A DNA stretch of 10,837 nucleotides from Flavobacteriaceae bacterium (GCA_030613745.1 JAUWLK010000069.1:1-10837), one strand, 5' to 3'. Shown: positions 1 to 7,631, numbered from the stretch's first letter. Numbers and translations are program-made. Notes: generated by a model not told the origin, from the sequence alone.

Positions 1-1
1 A

Positions 2-2578
2 GTTATTGGTTCAAGAAATCCCAATAGAACTGCTACAGAAACTGCAGTACCTGTAGATGTTATAGGTATTGAAGAATTATTAACACAAGGTGCTCAAACC
101 AGTTTAAATCAAATATTAACCTATGTGGCCCCTTCTTTTACATCAAATACACAAACAATTTCAGACGGAACTGACCATATTGACCCGGCTTCCTTAAGAG
201 GTTTAGGTCCTGATCAAGTTTTGGTTTTAATTAATGGAAAAAGACGTCACACTTCTTCATTGGTAAATGTAAATGGTACATTTGGTAGAGGATCTGTAGG
301 TACAGATTTAAATGCAATTCCAACTGCTGCAATTGAACGTGTAGAAGTTTTACGTGATGGTGCAGCTGCACAATACGGTTCTGATGCAATTGCAGGTGTA
401 ATCAACATTGTAATGAAGAAAAGCACTAATTTAACAGTTAGTTTAAATACTGGTGCATATATGTCAAAATTTTCTGGAGGATGGCATGAAGGCGGTACTG
501 ATGGTGAAACAACCGGAGTTGCAATTAACTATGGTATTCCATTAGGTGAAAAAGGTGGATTTATGAATTTTACAGGTATGTTTGATTCTAGAAACAGAAC
601 AAACAGAATGATTGAATGGGAAGGAAATATTTTTAACTCCTATAATTCAATTGAAAGAGTTGCACGAGATGATAGTTTTGATTTATTAGCCTTACAAACT
701 GATTTTGATGCTATAGTAGGTTATGCACAAAGCGCTGGCTTACCATCTGATGTTTTATTTGATGTAAATAATGCAGTTAATATTTCTGATTTACAAGCAA
801 CTTTATCAACAGATAATACAACTTCTGAATTATCAGCTAGAAATTTAGAAAGAAAAGATTTTAATATGCGTGTTGGTCAATCAAAACTTCGTAGTGGTAA
901 ATTTTTCTTTAATGGTGAAGTTCCTGTATCTGAGAATACAACATTATATTCATTTGGTGGTATGAGCTTTAGAAATGGTGATGCTGCTGGTTTTTACAGA
1001 TTACCTAGTCAACAACGTGCTTTTACTCCTGTATATATTAATGGTTTTTTACCTGAAATTCATTCAACTATAATTGATAAATCAATTGCTGCTGGTATTA
1101 AAAGTATGATTGGCGATTGGCATATTGATTTTAGTAATACATGGGGATCAAATAGTTTTGATTACAATATTCAAAATACATCAAATGCAACTATGCAATA
1201 TGCAACTCCTGTTGAATTTAATGCAGGTGGATTTGCATTTACTCAAAATACAACCAATTTTGACATGAGCCATTTCTTTGAAGATACTATGTCAGGCTTA
1301 AATGTTGCCTTTGGTGCAGAATTTAGAGTAGAAAAATATGAAATATTTGCAGGAGAAGAAGGATCTTATGCAAAATATGACACAAATGGTGATGTTTGGG
1401 ATATTAATGATCCAAACAGTTTTGAAGTGGTTGACTTTTTCGGCAGAACAAGGCCAGGAGGTTCGCAAGTATTTCCAGGATTTAACCCTGATAATGAATT
1501 AGCTAAATCACGTAATAGTGTTGCGGCTTATGTTGATGTTGAGGCTGATATCACAGAAAGTTTTTTATTAAGTGGTGCATTACGTTATGAAAATTACAGT
1601 GATTTTGGTGGAACACTAAACTTTAAACTTGCTGGTAGATTAAAATTAGGTGAGAATATGGCTTTTAGAGGATCTGCAAATACAGGTTTTAGAGCTCCAT
1701 CACTACACCAATTAAACTTTAATAGTACTTCAACCATTTTTGTTGACGGAATTCCAACGGATGTAGGTACTTTTTCTAACGATAGTAGAGCAGCACAGTT
1801 ATTAGGTATTCCACAATTAAAAGAAGAAGAATCAAAAAGTGTAAGTATTGGTTTTACAGGTAAATTACCTGATTTAAATTTAAGTTTTACTATTGATGGA
1901 TATATTGTAAATATTGATGATAGAATTGTATATACAGGATCTTTTAAACCTACAAATGATGGTTCTCCTGCAGATGAATTATTAAAACAGTTATTAGCAC
2001 AAGCAAATGCTGGTTCTGCTGCATTTTTTGCAAATGCAATTGATACAGAATCATATGGTGTAGATTTAGTAATAACACATAAAGCTAATTTTTCAAATAG
2101 TAATTTAAGAACTGATTTTTCTGCAACTCTTGGAAAAACTGAGCAAGTAGGTGATATCCACGCGTCAGATATATTAGAAGATGCTGGTTTAGTAGACACT
2201 TATTTTGATGAATCTAGTAGAATTTATTTAGAAGAAGCGGTACCAAGAACTAAAATGAACTTGACATTTAATTACAACTTCAATAAGTTTAATATCATGT
2301 TTAGAAATGTTTATTTTGGTGAAGTAACAGAAGCAACTAATAATGTTGCCAATCAACAAGAATTTGGTTCTAAAATAGTTACTGATTTATCTTTTAGCTA
2401 TTTAGCTACTGACGCATTACGTTTTACTGTTGGATCTAGTAATATTTTTGACACTTATCCAGATGAAGCTATTGAAGCAAATAGAAGTAGTGGTAGATTT
2501 AACTATTCAAGACGTTCACAACAATTTGGTGCTAACGGTCGATTCGTTTTTGCTAGAATGACTTTTACTTTAAATTAA
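2..2578 (+). CDS. TonB-dependent outer-membrane receptor, 5'-truncated by the window edge
   Basis: Active-transport receptor of the outer membrane, powered by TonB-ExbBD; the substrate cannot be told from sequence. The frame is open from base 2 with no stop, so 858 residues are visible and the true start, signal peptide and any carboxypeptidase-like N-terminal domain lie upstream. The fragment begins VIGSRNPNRT, typical of the segment leading into the plug. The plug follows, with LNQIL near residue 35, LRGLGPDQVLVLINGKRRH and then the classic ERVEVLRDGAAAQYGSDAIAG and VINIVMKK (to about residue 140). The rest is a beta-barrel rich in alternating aromatic and polar residues, including GSANTGFRAPSLHQLNF in the barrel, ending FARMTFTLN. 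A GTG at 125 could be mistaken for a start, but it lies inside the plug. A terminator follows within 25 bases. The family call is secure; a siderophore, vitamin or other ligand is open. Confidence 0.95.
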   Translation, partial: VIGSRNPNRTATETAVPVDVIGIEELLTQGAQTSLNQILTYVAPSFTSNTQTISDGTDHIDPASLRGLGPDQVLVLINGKRRHTSSLVNVNGTFGRGSVGTDLNAIPTAAIERVEVLRDGAAAQYGSDAIAGVINIVMKKSTNLTVSLNTGAYMSKFSGGWHEGGTDGETTGVAINYGIPLGEKGGFMNFTGMFDSRNRTNRMIEWEGNIFNSYNSIERVARDDSFDLLALQTDFDAIVGYAQSAGLPSDVLFDVNNAVNISDLQATLSTDNTTSELSARNLERKDFNMRVGQSKLRSGKFFFNGEVPVSENTTLYSFGGMSFRNGDAAGFYRLPSQQRAFTPVYINGFLPEIHSTIIDKSIAAGIKSMIGDWHIDFSNTWGSNSFDYNIQNTSNATMQYATPVEFNAGGFAFTQNTTNFDMSHFFEDTMSGLNVAFGAEFRVEKYEIFAGEEGSYAKYDTNGDVWDINDPNSFEVVDFFGRTRPGGSQVFPGFNPDNELAKSRNSVAAYVDVEADITESFLLSGALRYENYSDFGGTLNFKLAGRLKLGENMAFRGSANTGFRAPSLHQLNFNSTSTIFVDGIPTDVGTFSNDSRAAQLLGIPQLKEEESKSVSIGFTGKLPDLNLSFTIDGYIVNIDDRIVYTGSFKPTNDGSPADELLKQLLAQANAGSAAFFANAIDTESYGVDLVITHKANFSNSNLRTDFSATLGKTEQVGDIHASDILEDAGLVDTYFDESSRIYLEEAVPRTKMNLTFNYNFNKFNIMFRNVYFGEVTEATNNVANQQEFGSKIVTDLSFSYLATDALRFTVGSSNIFDTYPDEAIEANRSSGRFNYSRRSQQFGANGRFVFARMTFTLN

Positions 2579-2600
2579 TTTTTTAAAGAACAGAATTTTT

Positions 2601-2630
2601 AAAAGGCTTCAATTAATGAAGCCTTTTTTT
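2601..2630 (+). terminator. Rho-independent terminator of the TonB-receptor gene
   Basis: A 10-bp perfect stem (AAAAGGCTTC at 2601-2610 with GAAGCCTTTT at 2618-2627) encloses a 7-base AT loop and runs into a T tract ending at 2630. It starts 22 bases after the receptor stop codon. Confidence 0.9.
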
Positions 2631-2672
2631 TATGATTTTTTGTAAAATGGCTTTTATCTCTATAATATTTAA

Positions 2673-2680
2673 TAATTTTG
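2673..2680 (+). promoter_or_regulatory. Possible Bacteroidota -7 element for rocD
   Basis: TAATTTTG matches the Bacteroidota -7 consensus TAnnTTTG and lies 64 bases before the rocD ATG, after the upstream terminator. A -33 TTG at the usual spacing is not visible (the nearest TTG, at 2640-2642, is about 30 bases away), so this is only a candidate. Confidence 0.35.
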
Positions 2681-2744
2681 TAGTCCAAAGGATGATTTCT
2701 CTCCAAAAGAAGGAATTTTTTATTTTTAATAAAATTCATTTTCT

Positions 2745-3980
2745 ATGTTAGTAAAAGATAAAAAATCATCGGCATTTATTGCCCTTGAAAATAAATATGG
2801 AGCACATAATTATCACCCTCTTGAAGTAGTATTAAACAAAGGAAAAGGCGTTTTTGTTTGGGATGTTGAAGGAAAAAAGTATTACGATTTTTTATCAGCA
2901 TACTCGGCTGTTAATCAAGGTCATTGCCATCCTAAAATTATCAATTCATTAAAAGAACAAGCTGAAAAATTAACACTTACTTCACGTGCTTTTTACAATG
3001 ATAAATTAGGCGAATATGAAAAATTTATAACCAATTATTTTGGATTTGACAAAGTACTACCAATGAATACTGGTGCAGAGGCTGTAGAAACTGCAATTAA
3101 GTTGTGTAGAAAGTACGCTTATGAAAAAAAGGGAGTTCCAGAAGAAAAAGCAAACATCATTGTTTGTGAAAATAATTTTCATGGAAGAACTACAACCATC
3201 ATTTCATTTTCCAATGATGAAGATGCTCGAAAAAATTTCGGCCCTTATACTCCCGGGTTCATTAAGATACCTTACAATGATATTAACGCCTTAAAAAGAA
3301 TTATTAAAACAACTGAAAATATTGCAGGATTTTTAGTAGAACCTATACAAGGTGAAGCTGGTGTTTATGTTCCGCATGACGGATATTTAACCAAAGCTAA
3401 AGAAATTTGCGACCAAAATGGTGTTTTATTCATCGCAGATGAAGTTCAAACCGGAATTGCAAGAACAGGTAAATTATTAGCTGTTAATCATGAAAATGTT
3501 ATTCCTGATATTTTAATTTTAGGAAAGGCACTATCTGGTGGTGTTTATCCGGTATCAGCCGTTCTAGCTAACAATGAAATTATGGATGTTATCAAACCAG
3601 GACAACACGGTTCTACTTTTGGCGGAAATCCATTGGCTTCAGCTGTAGCTGTCGCAGCTTTGGAAGTAATTGAAGAAGAAAAATTGGCAGAAAATGCTGA
3701 AAAACTAGGAAACATTTTCCGTAAAGAATTACAAGAATTTGCAAACAGTAATGATTTAATAAAACTTGTTAGAGGAAAAGGTTTATTAAACGCTATACTT
3801 ATAGATGATACCGAAGATAGCTCAACCGCTTTAGATATTTGTATCAAATTGAAAGAAAATGGCTTACTGGCAAAACCAACTCATGGAAACATAATTCGTT
3901 TTGCACCTCCACTTGTCATGACTGAAGATCAATTAATGGATTGTATATCAATTATTAAAAAAACAATTACAGAATTTTAA
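2745..3980 (+). CDS. rocD: Ornithine aminotransferase (ornithine--oxo-acid transaminase)
   Basis: Cytoplasmic PLP enzyme that transfers the delta-amino group of ornithine to 2-oxoglutarate, giving glutamate-5-semialdehyde and glutamate; it links arginine/ornithine breakdown to proline and glutamate. The 411-residue length is close to bacterial RocD (about 400). Class-III aminotransferase motifs are complete: NTGAEAVETA (108-117, phosphate binding), FHGRT (145-149), EPIQGEAGV (199-207), DEVQTG (232-237; Asp232 should contact the pyridine nitrogen), the Schiff-base Lys261 in LGKALSGG, and HGSTFGGNPLA (288-298). ALSGGVYPVSAVLA and the N-terminal NYHPLEVVL...KGVFVWDVEGKKYYDFLSAYSA are diagnostic of ornithine rather than acetylornithine aminotransferase. 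It stands alone between two terminators and has no evident link to the oxidase locus downstream. The ATG at 2745 fits the family N-terminus; there is no Shine-Dalgarno site, as usual in this phylum. Confidence 0.95.
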   Translation: MLVKDKKSSAFIALENKYGAHNYHPLEVVLNKGKGVFVWDVEGKKYYDFLSAYSAVNQGHCHPKIINSLKEQAEKLTLTSRAFYNDKLGEYEKFITNYFGFDKVLPMNTGAEAVETAIKLCRKYAYEKKGVPEEKANIIVCENNFHGRTTTIISFSNDEDARKNFGPYTPGFIKIPYNDINALKRIIKTTENIAGFLVEPIQGEAGVYVPHDGYLTKAKEICDQNGVLFIADEVQTGIARTGKLLAVNHENVIPDILILGKALSGGVYPVSAVLANNEIMDVIKPGQHGSTFGGNPLASAVAVAALEVIEEEKLAENAEKLGNIFRKELQEFANSNDLIKLVRGKGLLNAILIDDTEDSSTALDICIKLKENGLLAKPTHGNIIRFAPPLVMTEDQLMDCISIIKKTITEF

Positions 3981-4005
3981 ATTTTTAAAAAAACTCAAAA
4001 AAATG

Positions 4006-4044
4006 CCCCGAAAGATTAAACATCAATCGGGGTTTTATATTTTT
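4006..4044. terminator. Probable bidirectional terminator between rocD and the fnr-like gene
   Basis: CCCCGA (4006-4011) pairs with TCGGGG (4027-4032), followed on the plus strand by TTTTATATTTTT. Read on the minus strand, the same stem is followed by CATTTTTTT, so it can also end transcripts of the convergent fnr-like gene, whose stop lies about 100 bases away. An alternative pairing of GATT (4014-4017) with AATC (4025-4028) is possible. Confidence 0.8.
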
Positions 4045-4049
4045 ATGGT

Positions 4050-4069
4050 AAAGGTATCAAAATGCCTTT
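4050..4069. other. Small hairpin in the rocD / fnr-like convergent gap
   Basis: AAAGGTAT (4050-4057) pairs with ATGCCTTT (4062-4069), with one G-U pair and a 4-base loop. It lacks a T tract on either side, so it is not a convincing terminator by itself. The remaining bases up to 4139 are pyrimidine-rich with several ATCCTT copies and no coding potential I can see. Confidence 0.4.
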
Positions 4070-4139
4070 GTATTAAGCAATATACTCTTTTCTCATCCTT
4101 ACTTCTTCCTACTTACATCCTTATCCTTTACCTTTATGA

Positions 4140-4829
4140 CTAATAACCTTCTGTAAGGTGTTGCAATTTTATTTTATTTTCTAATTTAATACGTTTACCT
4201 TGTAATTTAATATGACCTTCTTTTTTAAATTCTGATAATAACCTAATTGTTGATTCGGTTGCAGTACCAATAGCATTAGCAATTTCTTCTCTAGTCAATG
4301 TAACTGAAATATACCCTTCACTATCCACACCAAAAATTCTTTCAAAGAACAAAAGTGATTCAGCCAAACGTTCTCTAACATTTTTTTGAGCCATATTTGC
4401 AATAGCAGAGTTTGCTTCATCTAAATCTTCTGCAAGAGATTTTGTTATTTCCATTGAAAAATCAGTATTACTTTTAAATAAATCTATTATTTCCTTTTTC
4501 GGGATAAAACAAACATCCATATCTTCTAAGGCTGTCACCGTTAAGTGAGCAACTGAATTACTAATAACCGATCGATGCCCAACAAGTTCTCCTTTTTTTA
4601 TAAATCGTACAATTTGTTCTTTTCCATTTGGAGCTAGTTTAGATAGTTTACATTTACCATTTCGCAAACAATAAACACCTTTCAAAGCAGTACCTTCACT
4701 AAAAATGGCCGCTCCTTTTTTAAAATGAATGGTTTTTTTACTTTGGTTTATATTTTCTAATTCTTCTGAAGGAATAGAGTGTAACGAATTTAAATCTCTG
4801 ATAACACATTTTTCACAAGTTTGCGACAT
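4140..4829 (-). CDS. Crp/Fnr-family transcriptional regulator, FNR-like, probable regulator of the cco genes
   Basis: Cytoplasmic DNA-binding regulator of 229 residues with the usual Crp/Fnr layout: a cyclic-nucleotide-binding-like beta-roll (about 30-115, with FKKGAAIFSEGTALKGVYCLRNGKCKLSK and ELVGHRSVIS), a long dimerisation helix (about 120-150), and a winged HTH (about 150-216). The HTH contains LTREEIANAIGTATESTIRLLSEFKKEGHI, with recognition-helix Glu192 and Arg196 in the E-x3-R arrangement shared by CRP and FNR. Cys5 and Cys8 (CEKC) and Cys107 (in MDVCFIP, aligning with MVCEIP of E. coli FNR) match FNR cluster ligands, but the position of FNR Cys29 is Asn14. It is divergent from ccoI across 115 bases that contain a dyad of matching geometry. 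The likely role is oxygen- or redox-dependent control of the cbb3 genes; this is inferred from context, and the ligand or cofactor is unproven. The ATG at 4829 puts the Cys pair at the usual place. Confidence 0.9.
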   Translation of the reverse strand: MSQTCEKCVIRDLNSLHSIPSEELENINQSKKTIHFKKGAAIFSEGTALKGVYCLRNGKCKLSKLAPNGKEQIVRFIKKGELVGHRSVISNSVAHLTVTALEDMDVCFIPKKEIIDLFKSNTDFSMEITKSLAEDLDEANSAIANMAQKNVRERLAESLLFFERIFGVDSEGYISVTLTREEIANAIGTATESTIRLLSEFKKEGHIKLQGKRIKLENKIKLQHLTEGY

Positions 4830-4852
4830 ATCCTAATTAATATTTTTAAATT

Positions 4853-4870
4853 CAAAATTATGCAAATTTA
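4853..4870 (-). promoter_or_regulatory. Candidate -7 elements for the fnr-like gene
   Basis: On the minus strand two elements fit TAnnTTTG: TAATTTTG (4860-4853) and TAAATTTG (4870-4863). The first would place the dyad centre (4885.5) roughly 35-40 bases upstream of the transcript start, compatible with autoregulation by activation; the second would place it nearer, compatible with repression. No good -33 TTG is visible, because the dyad occupies that region. Confidence 0.45.
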
Positions 4871-4878
4871 AACAAAAT

Positions 4879-4892
4879 ATGACATTTATCAT
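4879..4892. promoter_or_regulatory. FNR/CRP-type operator in the fnr-ccoI divergent region
   Basis: ATGAC-ATTT-ATCAT is a 14-bp dyad with the 5-4-5 spacing of FNR sites (TTGAT-N4-ATCAA) and the same inner TGA/TCA core. The same dyad, differing at one base of the spacer, recurs upstream of ccoS at 7359-7372. It sits between the divergent fnr-like gene and ccoI, so it can serve both. Confidence 0.7.
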
Positions 4893-4908
4893 TTTTTTAA
4901 TTGATTTT

Positions 4909-4916
4909 TTTATTTG
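4909..4916 (+). promoter_or_regulatory. ccoI: Candidate -7 region of the ccoI promoter
   Basis: TTTATTTG, a partial match to TAnnTTTG, ends about 30 bases from the centre of the upstream dyad and 28 bases before the ccoI ATG. The same octamer, also preceded by TTGAT and a T run, occurs before ccoS. No -33 element is evident, as expected if an activator is needed. Confidence 0.4.
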
Positions 4917-4944
4917 AAATTTACATCCTTATTTTTATTGATAT

Positions 4945-7320
4945 ATGTCAAAAGAAAATTGCTACCATTGTGGATTGAAATGTGATACTGATGAAGTTAA
5001 ATTTGATGATAAAATATTTTGCTGCAATGGATGTAAAACTGTTTATGAAATATTAAATCAAAATGAACTCTCTTGCTATTATGATTTAGAACAAACACCT
5101 GGTTCTATTCCAAAAGAAATAAAAGGAAAATACGATTACCTTGACAATGTAGAAATTGCTAATAAAATTATTGAGTTTAATGATGGTGAGACTTGTGTTG
5201 CTAATTTTAATATTCCAAGTATACATTGTAGTTCATGTATTTGGGTATTAGAAAATCTAAACAAATTAAATAGTGGTGTAAAAACTGCTATGGTAAATTT
5301 TCCTAAAAAAGAAGTAAGAATTACCTATAAAAGCTCACAAATATCTCTAAAAGAGGTTGTTGAACTCATCACTTCGATTGGATATGAACCATTTATAAGT
5401 TTAGATGATGCAAATTCTTCAAAAACTAAAATTAATCGAACATTAATTTACCAAGTTGCTATTGCCGGGTTTGCATTTGGAAATATAATGATGTTGTCTT
5501 TTCCTGAATACTTTGAAATGGATGAATATTGGCTTAATAGATTCAAACCATTTTTTAGAGGATTGATGTTTACTTTTTCAATACCAGCTGTATTTTATTC
5601 TGCTAAAGATTATCTTATTTCAGCCTATAAAGGATTAAAACATGGTATTTTAAATATTGATGTTCCTATATCACTTGGTATATTGGTTTTATTCACTAGA
5701 AGCACCTATGAAATTATATCTCAAATCGGACAAGGTTATTTTGATAGTTTAACTGGCTTGATCTTCTTTTTATTACTCGGTAAAGTTTTTCAACAAAAAA
5801 CATATAGCTTTTTATCATTCGAACGTGACTATAAATCTTATTTTCCTATTGCAATAACTAAAATTAATAAAGATCAAACCCATGAAAATATTGCTGTTCA
5901 TAATATCAAACAAGGTGACAGGTTATTAATTAGAAATGAAGAAATTATACCTGTTGATGGTATTTTACTTAATGGAAATGCTCTTTTAGATTACAGTTTT
6001 GTTACCGGAGAATCAATACCAATAACTAAAATTTCAGGAGATAAAATTTTTGCTGGTGGTAAACAAACAAGTGGAGCAATTGAAATGGAAGTATTACAAA
6101 CCGTTACGCAAAGTTATTTAACACAACTTTGGAGTAATGACATATTTCAAAAAAATACTACAAAAAATATTAAAACTTTAACCGATACAATTAGTAAGCA
6201 TTTCACCATTATTATATTATCTATAGCTTTTATTGCAGGAGCTTATTGGTATTTTACAGATAAAACCATGGCGTTTCAAGTAGTTTCTGCAATACTAATT
6301 ATTGCATGTCCATGTGCTTTGGCTCTTTCAGCACCATTTGCTTTAGGAAATATGATTCGCATATTTGGAAAAGAAAAATTTTATTTAAAAAACGCCACTG
6401 TAATTGAATCTATCTCAAAAATTAATACTATTGTTTTTGACAAAACAGGTACTATTACTGCAAATAACAGCTCTGAAATTCAATATAAAGGTATTACTCT
6501 ATCCCAGAGCGAATTGAAAGCTATAAAATCTTTACTTAGATCTTCAAATCACCCTCTAAGCAGAATGCTTTATGATTCACTTCAGGTAAATGAAAGTAAT
6601 CATATATCAGATTTTAAAGAAATTTTAGGCAAAGGAATTAAAGGTAGAATTGATAAGATTAATATTAAACTAGGGTCAGCAAGTTTTGTTGGTTCAGATG
6701 ATAATAAATCAATCCGAACAAGTATTTTCGTTAAAATTAATGAAGAAATCAAAGGAGAATTTATTTTCCAAAATTCATATCGAAAAGGATTGAGACATGT
6801 TTTCCAAATATTAGCAAAAGAATTGAAATTAGCTATATTATCTGGTGATAATGAAGGTGAAAAACAACATTTAGAAAATATTTTGCCAATAAATTCTCAA
6901 ATTTTATTCAATCAAAAACCTGAAAAAAAACTTCATTATATCAAAAATCTACAAAAAAATAACCAAAAGGTAATGATGCTTGGTGATGGCTTAAATGATG
7001 CGGGTGCATTAGCCCAAAGCAATGTAGGTATTGCTATTTCAGAAAATATTAACGTATTTTCTCCAGCCTGTGATGGAATTTTGGATGCTGAAAACTTTAA
7101 CAAATTACCAAATTTTATTACTCTTTCTAAAAAAACTATTCTTATTATAAAAATTAGTTTTGTTATCTCATTTTTGTATAATTTAATAGGTATGTACTTT
7201 GCCGTAACTGGAAATCTATCTCCTATAATTGCTGCTATATTAATGCCAATCAGTTCTATTTCAGTTGTGATTTTTGTAACAATTAGCACAAATTTTTTAG
7301 CAAAAAAATTATTATATTAG
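4945..7320 (+). CDS. ccoI: Copper-translocating P1B-type ATPase for cbb3 oxidase assembly (CcoI/FixI)
   Basis: Inner-membrane ATPase of the CcoI/CopA2 group, which supplies copper for the CuB centre of cbb3 oxidase. It has 791 residues. Domains in order: a Cys-rich N-terminal metal-binding segment (CYHC at 6-9, Cys13, CCNGC at 26-30); a ferredoxin-like HMA domain with HCSSC (94-98); membrane helices from about 165; the actuator motif TGES (354-357); the intramembrane copper motif CPC (455-457); phosphorylation motif DKTGT with Asp499; the P1B HP dipeptide (536-537); SGDN (633-636); GDGLND (680-685); and a final helix pair to the C-terminus. All catalytic residues are present. It begins 115 bases from the divergent regulator and precedes ccoS by 103 bases that hold a second operator, so it may be its own transcription unit or read on into ccoS. 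The ATG at 4945 gives the family N-terminus. Ends with TAG. Confidence 0.95.
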   Translation: MSKENCYHCGLKCDTDEVKFDDKIFCCNGCKTVYEILNQNELSCYYDLEQTPGSIPKEIKGKYDYLDNVEIANKIIEFNDGETCVANFNIPSIHCSSCIWVLENLNKLNSGVKTAMVNFPKKEVRITYKSSQISLKEVVELITSIGYEPFISLDDANSSKTKINRTLIYQVAIAGFAFGNIMMLSFPEYFEMDEYWLNRFKPFFRGLMFTFSIPAVFYSAKDYLISAYKGLKHGILNIDVPISLGILVLFTRSTYEIISQIGQGYFDSLTGLIFFLLLGKVFQQKTYSFLSFERDYKSYFPIAITKINKDQTHENIAVHNIKQGDRLLIRNEEIIPVDGILLNGNALLDYSFVTGESIPITKISGDKIFAGGKQTSGAIEMEVLQTVTQSYLTQLWSNDIFQKNTTKNIKTLTDTISKHFTIIILSIAFIAGAYWYFTDKTMAFQVVSAILIIACPCALALSAPFALGNMIRIFGKEKFYLKNATVIESISKINTIVFDKTGTITANNSSEIQYKGITLSQSELKAIKSLLRSSNHPLSRMLYDSLQVNESNHISDFKEILGKGIKGRIDKINIKLGSASFVGSDDNKSIRTSIFVKINEEIKGEFIFQNSYRKGLRHVFQILAKELKLAILSGDNEGEKQHLENILPINSQILFNQKPEKKLHYIKNLQKNNQKVMMLGDGLNDAGALAQSNVGIAISENINVFSPACDGILDAENFNKLPNFITLSKKTILIIKISFVISFLYNLIGMYFAVTGNLSPIIAAILMPISSISVVIFVTISTNFLAKKLLY

Positions 7321-7353
7321 CAACTGTTAAAAAATTGTTAATAAATTTTATCA

Positions 7354-7377
7354 AAAACATGACAATTATCATGTTTT
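7354..7377. promoter_or_regulatory. Second FNR/CRP-type operator, upstream of ccoS-NO-Q-P
   Basis: The core ATGAC-AATT-ATCAT (7359-7372) is flanked by AAAAC on the left and GTTTT on the right, giving a 24-bp dyad with 11 of 12 pairs symmetric. Its half-sites are identical to those of the 4879-4892 operator, including the same asymmetric C/A pair. The stem could also fold in RNA after ccoI, but it lacks a directly adjacent T tract, so an operator is preferred. Confidence 0.7.
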
Positions 7378-7394
7378 AAAATTTTGATGTTTTT

Positions 7395-7402
7395 TTTATT
7401 TG
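7395..7402 (+). promoter_or_regulatory. Candidate -7 region of the ccoS operon promoter
   Basis: TTTATTTG, the same octamer as before ccoI, ends about 36 bases from the dyad centre, which would put that centre near -41, as in class II FNR/CRP activation. It lies 21 bases before the ccoS ATG. Confidence 0.4.
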
Positions 7403-7423
7403 CTAATAACTAAAAAATCATAA

Positions 7424-7603
7424 ATGAATATTATTTTTATGCTAATTGCAGTAAGTCTTGTAATTGCATTAATTTTTTTTATTTTATTCGTGAAGTCTGT
7501 AAAAACAGGTCAGTTTGATGATGTTTATACACCTTCTGTACGCATGCTGTTTGACGATGAGCTGGTAGAGGAAGATTCAACCGATAAAAAATCAACTAAT
7601 TAA
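7424..7603 (+). CDS. ccoS: cbb3-type oxidase assembly protein CcoS
   Basis: Small single-span inner-membrane protein of 59 residues. In proteobacteria CcoS is required to insert haem b, haem b3 and CuB into CcoN. Residues 3-23 (IIFMLIAVSLVIALIFFILF) form the only transmembrane helix. They are followed by the family signature VKTGQFDDVYTPSVRMLFDDE (26-46; compare the VKSGQFDDLEGPA..ILFDD pattern of the family), then an acidic and lysine-rich tail. It begins 103 bases after ccoI, downstream of the second dyad, and ends 28 bases before ccoNO. It is therefore the first gene of the structural operon. The position next to ccoI and ccoN is the usual one. Confidence 0.92.
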   Translation: MNIIFMLIAVSLVIALIFFILFVKSVKTGQFDDVYTPSVRMLFDDELVEEDSTDKKSTN

Positions 7604-7631
7604 ACTTTTATACTAAATCTAAATTTTCAAT

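Noticed and set aside
125..127. GTG as start of the TonB-receptor gene
   Set aside because: The frame is open to base 2 and the upstream 41 codons encode the expected lead-in to the plug domain, so the gene is truncated by the window edge rather than starting here.
1594..2199. Long open frame on the minus strand inside the receptor gene
   Set aside because: It is antisense to a well-conserved beta-barrel, and its translation shows no recognisable domain. The same applies to minus-strand frames inside rocD, ccoI and ccoNO.
4113..4932. 12-base match TTACATCCTTAT at 4113-4124 and 4921-4932
   Set aside because: It flanks the fnr-like gene as a direct repeat, but both copies lie in pyrimidine-rich AT-rich DNA with several other ATCCTT copies. 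There is no transposase or other mobility sign, so chance is likely.
7354..7402. Terminator of ccoI
   Set aside because: The dyad could fold in RNA, but the T run begins more than 10 bases after the stem, and the same dyad occurs at 4879-4892, where no transcript needs ending. An operator explains both.
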